Shown here in pieces: positions 1 through 6,844 of a stretch of DNA of 9,501 nt; positions within the stretch are counted from its first letter, which is position 1, and the number at the start of each line of letters is the position of its first letter. The translations under genes and the position numbers were made by a program. Below the pieces are notes generated by a model that was given only the letters and a program-made list of their open reading frames with translations, made no database searches and had not been told where the DNA came from. This stretch comes from an uncultured Prevotella sp. (GTDB taxonomy: Bacteria; Bacteroidota; Bacteroidia; Bacteroidales; Bacteroidaceae), in assembly GCA_900548745.1 (NCBI GenBank), contig URLQ01000114.1:1-9501 (forward strand), in the 5' to 3' direction.

Positions 1-491
1 GCAGCAGTCGCTTCGTCAGAGGCTGCACCTTCGGTCGCTGCAGCAAATGTTCCTGCGGCATCTGTGGCATTGCCAGTCGGCACTCCTGCACCTATTCCGC
101 CACCTATTATTATAGTGCCACCACCCTGCACACCGGCAACACCCGGCTGAGCAACAGTATGTCCACTTTCTTCCGCCTCACGCTCTGCCATGTCTTCCTC
201 ATACTCTTCTTCCACTTCTTCGGCATTGACGTGGGTAGGAAGTTCCTTACCATCGGCGGTCTTGTCGAACGGACGGTCGAAGGCTGATATGAAGAACACG
301 AATACCTCGGTTCCCATACCCAGGAACAATGCGACATTGGCTCCCGGCAGGTGGGTGAGTTTGAACAGTGTACCGAGGATTACGACAGCTGCACCCCAAC
401 TGTAGGCATAGTTCATGAACGTCTGTCCGGGAACGCTGTCCAACCACTTCTGCAAGCGGTATATTACGTTATATTTGCTATACTCTGTCAT
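1..491 (-). CDS. gldL: T9SS inner-membrane motor protein GldL/PorL (5' part, cut by window edge)
   Basis: GldL/PorL forms the inner-membrane stator of the type IX secretion motor with GldM and uses the proton gradient to power secretion across the outer membrane. About 163 residues are visible; the rest lies beyond the left edge. The start is the ATG at 491-489, whose bases overlap the gldK stop (ATGA), so the two are probably translationally coupled. The N-terminus has two membrane helices, about residues 29-46 (with GTLFKLTHLPG at its end) and 51-71 (LFLGMGTEVFVFFISAFDRP). Glu62 in the second helix matches the conserved membrane glutamate assigned to proton flow in this family, and Lys44 lies at the end of the first helix. 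An acidic stretch (EEVEEEYEEDMAE) follows, then an unusual Gly/Ala-rich segment from about residue 115. Family and position in porP-gldK-gldL agree, so the call is firm. Only the C-terminal coiled-coil part is unseen. Confidence 0.95.
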   Translation of the reverse strand, partial: MTEYSKYNVIYRLQKWLDSVPGQTFMNYAYSWGAAVVILGTLFKLTHLPGANVALFLGMGTEVFVFFISAFDRPFDKTADGKELPTHVNAEEVEEEYEEDMAEREAEESGHTVAQPGVAGVQGGGTIIIGGGIGAGVPTGNATDAAGTFAAATEGAASDEATA

Positions 492-1945
492 TTTCTTTTC
501 TTACTTGCTTTTTGTTTAGTACTTGATGTGCTTGCCAGACTTCTGACGCAGCGGAATCCGATGTAGCTGCGTGGCTGGTTCTGGTATTCCCATGTGCGCC
601 ATGCCGAACGGATATACGACTCCGGGTCTTTCCATGATCCGCCTCTGACGCTCTTTTTCTTCATCTTGTAAGGGTCTTCGATGGCTGCGTTGTATGAGAG
701 CTCGGGGTTGAAATCATTCATTGCCGTCACTCCGGCTTCGGTGTAGATGGTGCTTGTCCATTCCGCCACGTTGCCAGCCATGTCGTAGAGTCCGTTTGAG
801 TTTGCGGAGTATATTCCCACACGACTCGTTATGAGGTTTCCGTCACGTGTATAGTTTCCGCGGTCGGGCTTGAAGTTTGCATAGAAGCATCCTCGGTCGT
901 TTTTCACATCCTGGTTCTCCCATGGGAACTCTGTTCCGTCCTTTCCTCGTGCGGCATATTCCCACTCTGCCTCTGTCGGCAGACGATAGCGCTGGATGTA
1001 ACGTGCCGCGCCGCCGAGACCCTTCAGCAGATAGTCGGTACGCCATGCGCAGAAGGCGTTTGCCTGCTCCCATGTCACTCCTACCACAGGGTAGTCATTA
1101 TATGTAGGGCTACTGAAATAGAGCCTCATGTATGTTTCATTGTCAGCATTCTGGAAGTCGTTAACCCAGCATGTGGTGTCGGGATAGACATTTACGATAT
1201 ACGTATTGAGGAAGTCCCACGGTCCGCTGAGCTGACGGTTGATGGTCTGTCTCACGATGCGTCCCTCATCGTCGATATATGCCGTGTCTTTCGAAATCAT
1301 AACCACTTCGTCGGGGTTCACCTGCACGTCGGTATCGAGGTTTCTCTCCGCCGGATTGAGACGATTGCGACGCTTGGCTGCCGTTACATAGTCGTAAATC
1401 TCGTAACGATAGTTCATCTGGCTTGCGTCGAGCGTCTTCTCTCCCGTCACGGGGTTCGTCACATAGAGACTCTCGATGGCTCTCTGCTCGTCTTCGTTGG
1501 GCTTGCGTGGCAGAGCCTTCTTCCAGTTAAGGTGTGGTTTCACCGGGTCTCCGTTCTTGTCTTCGGTTATCATATATGACTCGTCGCCGCCGTATGCCGG
1601 ATCGGCAAGACGTGTACGGAGTATGGAGTCGCGGACCCAGAATACAAACTGTCTGTATTCGGAGTTCGTCACCTCGGTATCATCCATCCAGAATCCGTCT
1701 ACGGAGACCTCCTTAACGGGAGTCTTAATTCCCCACAGACTATCCTGCTTTTCCATTCCCATCTTCAGGAAGCCTCGTTTCACGAGAGTCATTCCGTATG
1801 GCGTAGGCTCAGTGAAGCCTCTTCCGGCTCCTGTTCCTGTCAGTTCGCCGCCGCGTCCCGACGACGAACTGATTTTTCCGCCGAAGCATCCTGTCAGCGT
1901 CGTCACCATCACGCAAAGGGCTATAATGCTGTTTCTCATCTTCAT
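488..1945 (-). CDS. gldK: T9SS lipoprotein GldK/PorK (FGE-sulfatase fold)
   Basis: GldK/PorK is an outer-membrane lipoprotein that, with GldN/PorN, builds the periplasmic ring of the type IX secretion system. The 485-residue product starts with a short basic-hydrophobic signal ending in a lipobox, LTGC, with Cys20 as the lipidated residue. Residues of about 47-470 form a formylglycine-generating-enzyme/SUMF1-like domain: DGFWMDDTEVTNSEY at 83-97, VGVTWEQANAFCAW at 288-301, RLPTEAEWEYAARG at 321-334, NGLYDMAGNVAEW at 384-396, VRGGSW at 433-438 and GFRCVR at 463-468. A long insert (about 120-280) separates the first block from the rest, as in GldK homologues, and the tail is Lys-rich. In this family the fold is structural rather than enzymatic. 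The gene begins 2 bases after the porP stop and its stop overlaps the gldL start, so the three genes form one transcript. An alternative start at Met3 would hardly change the signal. Confidence 0.95.
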   Translation of the reverse strand: MKMRNSIIALCVMVTTLTGCFGGKISSSSGRGGELTGTGAGRGFTEPTPYGMTLVKRGFLKMGMEKQDSLWGIKTPVKEVSVDGFWMDDTEVTNSEYRQFVFWVRDSILRTRLADPAYGGDESYMITEDKNGDPVKPHLNWKKALPRKPNEDEQRAIESLYVTNPVTGEKTLDASQMNYRYEIYDYVTAAKRRNRLNPAERNLDTDVQVNPDEVVMISKDTAYIDDEGRIVRQTINRQLSGPWDFLNTYIVNVYPDTTCWVNDFQNADNETYMRLYFSSPTYNDYPVVGVTWEQANAFCAWRTDYLLKGLGGAARYIQRYRLPTEAEWEYAARGKDGTEFPWENQDVKNDRGCFYANFKPDRGNYTRDGNLITSRVGIYSANSNGLYDMAGNVAEWTSTIYTEAGVTAMNDFNPELSYNAAIEDPYKMKKKSVRGGSWKDPESYIRSAWRTWEYQNQPRSYIGFRCVRSLASTSSTKQKASKKRK

Positions 1946-1947
1946 TA

Positions 1948-2931
1948 TTATAATATTCTTACGCTTTTATGTTTATTCTTTCCTTTCTTGAACAGATTCA
2001 GATTTGTCTGATATCCTACAGTCAGCTCGTGGCTGCCGTTTCCTATGCTCAGCGCTGAGGTATACATCTCATAACTGTAGCTCAGGTTTATGCCGTGGAA
2101 CATGCCTCCTATCACTGCCGTCACAGAGTTTGTGGGACTATAGGAGACTCCGGCATACATCATCTTCTTGTCGTTGGTGTAGACAACCCTGGCGGTAACA
2201 TCGGCACGGTATGCCTTTCCGTCGGTGCGCACCAACACAGATGTTGGTATTGTTACAAACGGACTTCTTAGCTTAATATTGTATCCTCCGGTCAAATAAA
2301 ATGTAGGATCAATCTGCAATTCGTTGGTTTCGCCCAGTTCCACGAGTGGCGAAGTAAGGTGCTGGGCACTTATTCCAGCATACCATCTACCGTGGGTGTA
2401 ATAGAGTCCGGCAGCCAGATCCATGCTGTTGCCGTTCACGTCGCTGGTGGCAAATGCCGGGTCGCCAGCCTCTCCGAGGTCCACCTTAGAGCCGTCGAAC
2501 TGTTCGTTTACGAATCCGAACTGCGCTCCCACGCTGATTGTTCCTCCGAAGAGCCTGCGCTTGTAGGCATACTGCAGGGCTATGCGCTGGTGTGTGAAGA
2601 GTCCTATCTGGTCGTTGAGTAACGACACACCAGCTCCATGATATGCTCCGATAAAATAGAAGGGCATATCGGCACCGACATACATAGTGCGCGGATTGTT
2701 CTCGAAGCCAGCCATACTGATGGCATAGGCACCCACGACATTGAGTTTTGGCTGTTTTCCCACTGCTGCGGGGTTGAAATACGGCTCCAGATCCCAATAG
2801 TGGCTGAACGATGCATCATACTGTGCTCTTGCTCCTGCAGCGAAGAGCACGGTCAGTGATAGAATTATGTATAAACGTTTAAACACGATGTTATAACGCA
2901 GTATTTCACGGTTTATTGTATACAAACGCAT
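1948..2931 (-). CDS. porP: PorP/SprF family T9SS outer-membrane protein
   Basis: PorP/SprF proteins are outer-membrane beta-barrels of the type IX secretion system that connect the trans-envelope machinery to the cell surface. The 327-residue product has a signal segment (KRLYIILSLTVLFAAGARA, then QYDASF). It is followed by the family's typical mature N-terminus: an FSHYW stretch, then the Asn-Pro-Ala motif in YFNPAAVG at about 51-58. The remainder alternates hydrophobic and polar residues with many aromatics and ends in strand-like YQTNLNLF plus a basic tail, as expected for a barrel. Two starts are possible. The ATG at 2931 gives an odd 15-residue extension (MRLYTINREILRYNI) before the signal. 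The GTG at 2886-2884 would give a conventional signal peptide beginning MFKRLYII. An A8 tract (2941-2948, read on the minus strand) sits 10-17 bases before the ATG and favours it, because A-rich leaders help initiation in Bacteroidetes. It heads the porP-gldK-gldL run. Confidence 0.93.
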   Translation of the reverse strand: MRLYTINREILRYNIVFKRLYIILSLTVLFAAGARAQYDASFSHYWDLEPYFNPAAVGKQPKLNVVGAYAISMAGFENNPRTMYVGADMPFYFIGAYHGAGVSLLNDQIGLFTHQRIALQYAYKRRLFGGTISVGAQFGFVNEQFDGSKVDLGEAGDPAFATSDVNGNSMDLAAGLYYTHGRWYAGISAQHLTSPLVELGETNELQIDPTFYLTGGYNIKLRSPFVTIPTSVLVRTDGKAYRADVTARVVYTNDKKMMYAGVSYSPTNSVTAVIGGMFHGINLSYSYEMYTSALSIGNGSHELTVGYQTNLNLFKKGKNKHKSVRIL

Positions 2932-2984
2932 TTTATAATGTTTTTTTTAACATCAGCCATCCTTTTACCGCATACTGCTTTTGA

Positions 2985-3050
2985 GAAATCTGTCAACTTC
3001 CTTCAAGCAATCAGGCTACTTCCTTGAAGTAACCTGTCAACTTCCTTCTA
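2985..3050 (-). repeat. Three tandem 22-bp repeats, array A
   Basis: Read on the minus strand, 3050-3029, 3028-3007 and 3006-2985 are three head-to-tail units of exactly 22 bases with no spacers. The first and third share GAAGGAAGTTGACAG. The middle one keeps AAGGAAGT and the TGATT-like end but diverges between. The array lies between the terminator of the zinc-ribbon operon and the porP start, so it is in the putative promoter or leader region of the T9SS operon. The units have the same length and phase as those at 7439-7504. Function is unknown; a protein-binding array or a dispersed genomic repeat family are both possible. Confidence 0.7.
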
Positions 3051-3121
3051 TCTTTAAGCCGTTTCATATTTAAAGGACACATCCGCCATAATACAATCAA
3101 GCCGCAGCCTACTTAACTGTG

Positions 3122-3172
3122 AAAGACAACAAAAGCGGTATGGAAACATTATTATAGATTCTCATACCGCTT
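3122..3172 (-). terminator. Rho-independent-type terminator after the SPFH/zinc-ribbon operon
   Basis: On the minus strand the perfect 10-bp stem AAGCGGTATG / CATACCGCTT (3172-3163 with 3142-3133) encloses a loop of about 20 bases. It is followed by a T-rich run (TTTTGTTGTCTTTC). It begins 12 bases after the stop codon at 3185, where a terminator for the five-gene operon is expected. The loop is long and the T run is interrupted, so read-through into porP is possible. Confidence 0.75.
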
Positions 3173-3184
3173 ATATTCAATGTT

Positions 3185-4027
3185 TCAATCTGCATCAACA
3201 GGTATCGGTTCCAACACTTTAAGACCGTTCAGAAGACGGATATACGCATTTTTCTTTTTGGCGACAGCTTTTTCTGCCGCAGTCTGCATATCCATCAAAG
3301 CTTTTTCATCTTCATCCTTACCGCCATAGCGGCAGTCAACAGGACGCCATGAGAGCTTTGTTATGCGATAGGCACACTCCGAACAGTTGTCTTTGGTTGG
3401 TGCCGGCAGACCATCTATTACCGTCAACAGAGAGTCTTGCTGTGCCGTTATCGCATGTTTTATGTTGTCTTCCGATTTTGACAGGCTGTATATTCCGTAT
3501 ACCTGCCAACAGACAAATCCTATTACGAACAAGAGGAAGAAAAACAGCGTAACCATACCTCCCACATTTTTCTTCTTCGCATTCTTCTTGTAGAATTCGA
3601 GCAAGGGGGCAAAGCGAGGGTCGTTTTGCATTCCGGAGTTCTTCACTTTGTCTACACACCTACAAAACATTGTCCAATAAGCCCGTTGCTCAGGCAGTCC
3701 GTCTTTGTCGGCATTGGATTTTGCAAGCAACATTAGTTCCAGAACGTCATCAAGTGAATCCGGTATCGGATAGTCTTCGATAAAAACAACTCTCCGTTTG
3801 TCACCCACGGCATCCAGGACAAAACCCATGGCGCCTCCAGCCCGTCTGAGGCTGTTCAGCTCTTCGGTAAACTTAGTTACCGTCGCATTGGCTTTAACGT
3901 TTCGGAACTCATGGCCACACTCCGGACAAACAAGGCTGCCGACCTTTACCGGTGCGCCGCAGCTTGGACACTTCACAACATTGCCGTTCTTTGAAGACTG
4001 ACCATAATTATAATCCGTTGTATCCAT
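3185..4027 (-). CDS. Zinc-ribbon protein with single transmembrane helix
   Basis: The 280-residue product carries an N-terminal zinc ribbon with two knuckles, CPSC at residues 20-23 and CPEC at 34-37, each followed by Gly, so a single Zn ion is probably bound. Residues 50-150 form a soluble, probably helical region containing YPIPDSLDDVLELMLLAKSN. That block resembles the 'FPIPNTKED...' block of a broad zinc-ribbon membrane family in Firmicutes and Bacteroidetes (recalled, not searched). A Lys-rich stop (KKNAKKKN, 147-154) precedes one strongly hydrophobic helix at about 156-177. The C-terminal 100 residues hold a second Cys pair (CSEC near 216-219). By the positive-inside rule the zinc ribbon should be cytoplasmic and the C-terminal part periplasmic. 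It is the last gene of the SPFH operon, 12 bases after the four-helix membrane gene, and is followed by a terminator. Biochemical function is unknown. A membrane-anchored adaptor for the SPFH assembly is a reasonable inference. Confidence 0.85.
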   Translation of the reverse strand: MDTTDYNYGQSSKNGNVVKCPSCGAPVKVGSLVCPECGHEFRNVKANATVTKFTEELNSLRRAGGAMGFVLDAVGDKRRVVFIEDYPIPDSLDDVLELMLLAKSNADKDGLPEQRAYWTMFCRCVDKVKNSGMQNDPRFAPLLEFYKKNAKKKNVGGMVTLFFFLLFVIGFVCWQVYGIYSLSKSEDNIKHAITAQQDSLLTVIDGLPAPTKDNCSECAYRITKLSWRPVDCRYGGKDEDEKALMDMQTAAEKAVAKKKNAYIRLLNGLKVLEPIPVDAD

Positions 4028-4039
4028 TATTACTTATCT

Positions 4040-4405
4040 TTATATCTTATTTATCTGTAGCATCTTATACAGCACACCGCAATAAACGAGAAGCAGAATG
4101 CCGTTCAATATAATGTAGTACGGCATCTTTATTCCGATGGCAGCGAAACAGAAATGACTGACAAGAAAGAGGACAAAGAAAAGGAAGGACATTACTCTTA
4201 CATTAACGCCCAATCTTGTCTGCCCATACTGCAGTCCTACCATCGGTACTGTTGTTGCCATGAAACACACCGTGCTGAATACTCCGCAGAGCACATCATT
4301 TTCCCTTCCCTCGCCGATGCTGAAGGCAAGATAACCTATCAGACACGACAAGACTACAGAAATGGCTACGAGCACAGCGTTCACCTTTATATTATACGGA
4401 TTCAT
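4040..4405 (-). CDS. Small four-helix integral membrane protein
   Basis: The 121-residue product is almost entirely hydrophobic. Four membrane helices are visible, at about 8-30, 37-58, 70-92 and 95-116, joined by short loops (GEGREND and YGQTRLGVNVR among them). There is no signal peptide and no catalytic motif I recognise. The start ATG at 4405 lies 10 bases after the stop of the GYF_2 gene, and the stop lies 12 bases before the zinc-ribbon gene, so it is co-transcribed. An inner-membrane partner or anchor for the SPFH/GYF_2 proteins fits the context, but this rests on neighbourhood alone. I cannot assign a named family. Confidence 0.85.
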   Translation of the reverse strand: MNPYNIKVNAVLVAISVVLSCLIGYLAFSIGEGRENDVLCGVFSTVCFMATTVPMVGLQYGQTRLGVNVRVMSFLFFVLFLVSHFCFAAIGIKMPYYIILNGILLLVYCGVLYKMLQINKI

Positions 4406-4415
4406 AATCTTTCAT

Positions 4416-4763
4416 TTATGGTAATGGCGGTGGCGTGAGAGCCACGATTTTCAACAAGTCCGGAATTCTTTCCACCGGCTGCCAAGTCTGCATCCCAGGC
4501 ATCCATGCCAATGTATCCTTGGTAACAGCCTTGTTCATAACCATCTGGGAGAACTCGCTTTCACTCAAGGGACCGACGGACTTACCGTCAATCGCCACAT
4601 AACATGTAGCAACAGGTCTGGAAGAGGGCATCGTCTGGATAGAGCCAGGCACATACATATTCTTCATGCTCTCGTTCATGACGTTCATCATCTGCTGCGC
4701 CATAGACATGCCAAGACCGAATTCCACGAGTCGGTCTATGGAAAAGAAGCTGTCGTTGTTCAT
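4416..4763 (-). CDS. Small GYF_2 (DUF4339) domain protein
   Basis: The 115-residue product has a Met-rich N-terminal helix (GMSMAQQMMNVMNESMKNM, about 18-36) and then a GYF_2 domain at about 54-108. Hallmarks are the hydrophobic strand ending in DG, the Gly-Pro turn (VGPLSESEF), and the core W..GM..W spacing (AWMPGMQTWQPV). It ends in a short proline tail, TPPPLP. This Met-rich/GYF_2/polyproline order is a small copy of the C-terminal half of the SPFH protein encoded immediately upstream. A partial gene duplication is therefore likely. GYF domains in eukaryotes bind proline-rich peptides. For the bacterial GYF_2 type the ligand is not established, but the neighbour's proline tail is an obvious candidate. 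The gap to the SPFH stop is 22 bases. There is no membrane helix or signal, so it should be cytoplasmic. Confidence 0.87.
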   Translation of the reverse strand: MNNDSFFSIDRLVEFGLGMSMAQQMMNVMNESMKNMYVPGSIQTMPSSRPVATCYVAIDGKSVGPLSESEFSQMVMNKAVTKDTLAWMPGMQTWQPVERIPDLLKIVALTPPPLP

Positions 4764-4785
4764 AATCTATTCTTTAAAATAATAA

Positions 4786-6159
4786 CTATTTTACAGGAGG
4801 GGGAGGCGGTGTAGGCATTCCTCCTGGTGGAGGAGGCGGACAGGCTGGGGCGAACAATGCGCTCAACTCCTGAACATTACCTGCCAGCTCCCATTGCGAC
4901 ATTCCCTGTTTCCAGACGTATGTCTCCTTGGTGAGCCGTCCGCTCTGTGCGAGCTGTTGCAGCTGCGCCATGCCGTAAGGTCCCGTCTGCTGCCCGTTGA
5001 CAGCCAGCATATACTGGACACCAGGCATCGGAGGAGGCGTATTCATTGCATTCTGCATCTGCTGCCCCATATTATTCATCATGCCGGCCATCTGGGAACC
5101 CATGGCTCCTCCCATCATCATGCCAGTCATCATTCCGGCAGGATTAACGGTTCCGTCGCCAGCGTTACCCATATTCATAGTCCCCATCGTTCCAAGATTC
5201 TGGGCGGCGGTCTTCAGCACATCAGCCTGAAGCCCTGTAGAATATGCGCCAAGATTACCTTGCTGGGTCTGCAGATGCTGGGCATACTGTCCTTCCTCAC
5301 GCTGTATTCTCATAGTATCCCTCATGTTCTCCATATTGAGAGCCTGGGTGTCTTTGAGGTTCTGTATGTTGAGGTCTGCCTGGGCACGCATGGTTCTTGC
5401 CGTAATGTCGCCGGTAAGGTCCTTCACCTGCAAGTAGGTGGGCGACTCCTTGTCTATCTCTATCGCCCCTACATCGAGGTGCTTGAACTTGACACCGAAC
5501 TCACTTATCCTCTCTTTCAGATTCTCCTCAAGATATTCACTTATCTCGTCTATCTGGCGTTCTATCTGTACTACCGGCATACCAAATTTTAAAGGAATAT
5601 TGGAAACCAGACCTTTTATCTTGCGCACCAGGACATCCTTGATTTGCCTTTTAAACTCATCAAGACTGAAATCTGCAAGACGATTGAGCTTTATAAAACC
5701 TCTGTAGTCCTCAAGTGCGAACGTCATGGTGCCACGCACAGCCACAGGTACAGGGTAATCAGGAAGCCGGGGATCGGCAACATCAAAATACGGCACGGCA
5801 AATCTTACCTGATTGGCACCCTGCAGATTGATGAAATACACCTCTGCCTGGAAAGGAGACTCGCCACCGAAAGCCATACCCACGATACTCGAAAGGACTG
5901 GGAAGTTGGCTGTCTTTATGGTGTCATCGTAAGGTCCTACGATGAAATCCTGCATGACACCGTCTTTCTGCCTGTACACAAAGACTGCCACTTCACCGTC
6001 TTTCACACGGAGACTGCTTCCATAACGAATGGCATTCTCACGAGAGGTGGTATTCACGTCCTGACCCTGTGGGCGCCATTTCCACACGAGGTATTCTTTC
6101 TCGTCACAGCGGATGACGTTCATCAGCCCTCCACCTTTTCCTTTGCCGAACAGTCCCAT
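4786..6159 (-). CDS. YdjI-type SPFH (band 7) protein with C-terminal GYF_2 domain and polyproline tail
   Basis: SPFH proteins form membrane-associated oligomeric scaffolds. This 457-residue one lacks an N-terminal membrane helix (it starts MGLFGKGKGGG), like the soluble 'virion core protein'/YdjI branch. Residues of about 20-240 are the SPFH domain, with YLVWKWRP near 23, the block YGSSLRVKDGEVAVFVYRQ at 46-64 and VPVAVRGTMTFALEDY near 137-152. A coiled, Gln/Asn-rich region (about 245-310) follows, then a strongly Met-rich linker (324-374, with MMTGMMMGGAMG). A GYF_2 domain lies at about 383-438 (NGQQTGPYGMAQL, VWKQGMSQWEL). The tail at 440-455 is almost pure proline and glycine (CPPPPPGGMPTPPPPP). 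YdjI relatives are usually shorter and often end in zinc ribbons; here zinc ribbon and GYF_2 functions are split over separate operon genes. The start lies 7 bases after the upstream stop. The domain call is firm. A scaffold or envelope-stress role is inferred. Confidence 0.9.
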   Translation of the reverse strand: MGLFGKGKGGGLMNVIRCDEKEYLVWKWRPQGQDVNTTSRENAIRYGSSLRVKDGEVAVFVYRQKDGVMQDFIVGPYDDTIKTANFPVLSSIVGMAFGGESPFQAEVYFINLQGANQVRFAVPYFDVADPRLPDYPVPVAVRGTMTFALEDYRGFIKLNRLADFSLDEFKRQIKDVLVRKIKGLVSNIPLKFGMPVVQIERQIDEISEYLEENLKERISEFGVKFKHLDVGAIEIDKESPTYLQVKDLTGDITARTMRAQADLNIQNLKDTQALNMENMRDTMRIQREEGQYAQHLQTQQGNLGAYSTGLQADVLKTAAQNLGTMGTMNMGNAGDGTVNPAGMMTGMMMGGAMGSQMAGMMNNMGQQMQNAMNTPPPMPGVQYMLAVNGQQTGPYGMAQLQQLAQSGRLTKETYVWKQGMSQWELAGNVQELSALFAPACPPPPPGGMPTPPPPPVK

Positions 6160-6165
6160 AGATTA

Positions 6166-6774
6166 CTACATATTATATGTGGTTTCGTCAAAGGTGAAAC
6201 CTTCAGCCTCGGTTTCTCCGGCAAGACCCGTTATGGTCTTTATACGAACCACATGCTTGACATCGTCAAACTCCATCTCGTTTCCTTCTGCCACTTTTTC
6301 TGCATAATCACGATCTGGAATAAGCTCTAGCAAATCAAGGCTCATAACTCTTGTCGACTCCAAATCTGCATTCAGGATGACATAGACGAAACCATTATAA
6401 CATCTGATGTCCAGGACTTCATCGTCGGTACTGAAACAACCCGAACGTTTGGTCTTGACAATGTTGTTGTTCGCATCAAGGTAATTATAGTAGACACCGT
6501 TCTTCTTGAAAGTGAAATACACTTTCTTTCCATTCACCATCATGACATTCTTTGGATTGATTGTCACCTTCTTCTTCACCGCAGCACGCTGTGGCTGCTT
6601 CTTCTTGGCAACGGGTTTCTTGGACTGTTGCGATACTACACTACCTGCACTCTCTGACGTACATGAATAAACGGGCATCAGCGACATTGAAAATGTTCCC
6701 AACAGGACAATAGCATTACGGAAAAAGCGACTGCCGTTTGTCACTTTCGTTTTTTTGTTTCTCTCTGAAATCAT
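6166..6774 (-). CDS. Putative lipoprotein of unknown function, first gene of SPFH operon
   Basis: The 202-residue product opens with a basic N-region (KKTKVTNGSRFFR) and a hydrophobic stretch (AIVLLGTFSMSLMPVYSC). This is compatible with a lipoprotein signal, with Cys38 as the modified residue. The lipobox is loose, and a simple membrane anchor cannot be excluded. A highly basic linker follows at about 52-70 (KKPVAKKKQPQRAAVKKK). The rest (75-200) looks like a small beta-rich domain with alternating strands (KKVYFTFKKNGVYYNYLD, YNGFVYVILNADL). I recognise no family. It lies 6 bases before the SPFH gene and is preceded by a long gene-free region, so it is probably the promoter-proximal gene of the five-gene operon. 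If exported, it is the only operon member placed wholly outside the inner membrane, and it could sense or relay an envelope signal. That is inference. Confidence 0.8.
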   Translation of the reverse strand: MISERNKKTKVTNGSRFFRNAIVLLGTFSMSLMPVYSCTSESAGSVVSQQSKKPVAKKKQPQRAAVKKKVTINPKNVMMVNGKKVYFTFKKNGVYYNYLDANNNIVKTKRSGCFSTDDEVLDIRCYNGFVYVILNADLESTRVMSLDLLELIPDRDYAEKVAEGNEMEFDDVKHVVRIKTITGLAGETEAEGFTFDETTYNM

Positions 6775-6844
6775 AGTATTTGTTTCTTTTAATATGTCTT
6801 ATGGCTTCAGTTCAGACTGTTTTGTTTGTAGATTGATATTGAAC

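Noticed and set aside
1476..1991. Plus-strand open frame of 171 codons opposite the gldK start.
   Set aside because: It is a shadow of the strongly supported gldK and porP coding sequence; its translation has no recognisable features.
2938..2953. Inverted repeat ATGTT-T6-AACAT just before porP.
   Set aside because: Arms are only 5 bp around a homopolymer. The A8/T8 tract is better explained as an A-rich translation leader.
5644..6330. Long open frame on the plus strand (about 228 codons) opposite the SPFH and lipoprotein genes, and another at 4894-5592.
   Set aside because: Both lie antisense to genes with clear domains. Their translations are rich in His, Cys and Leu with no family signature, and one runs across two minus-strand genes.
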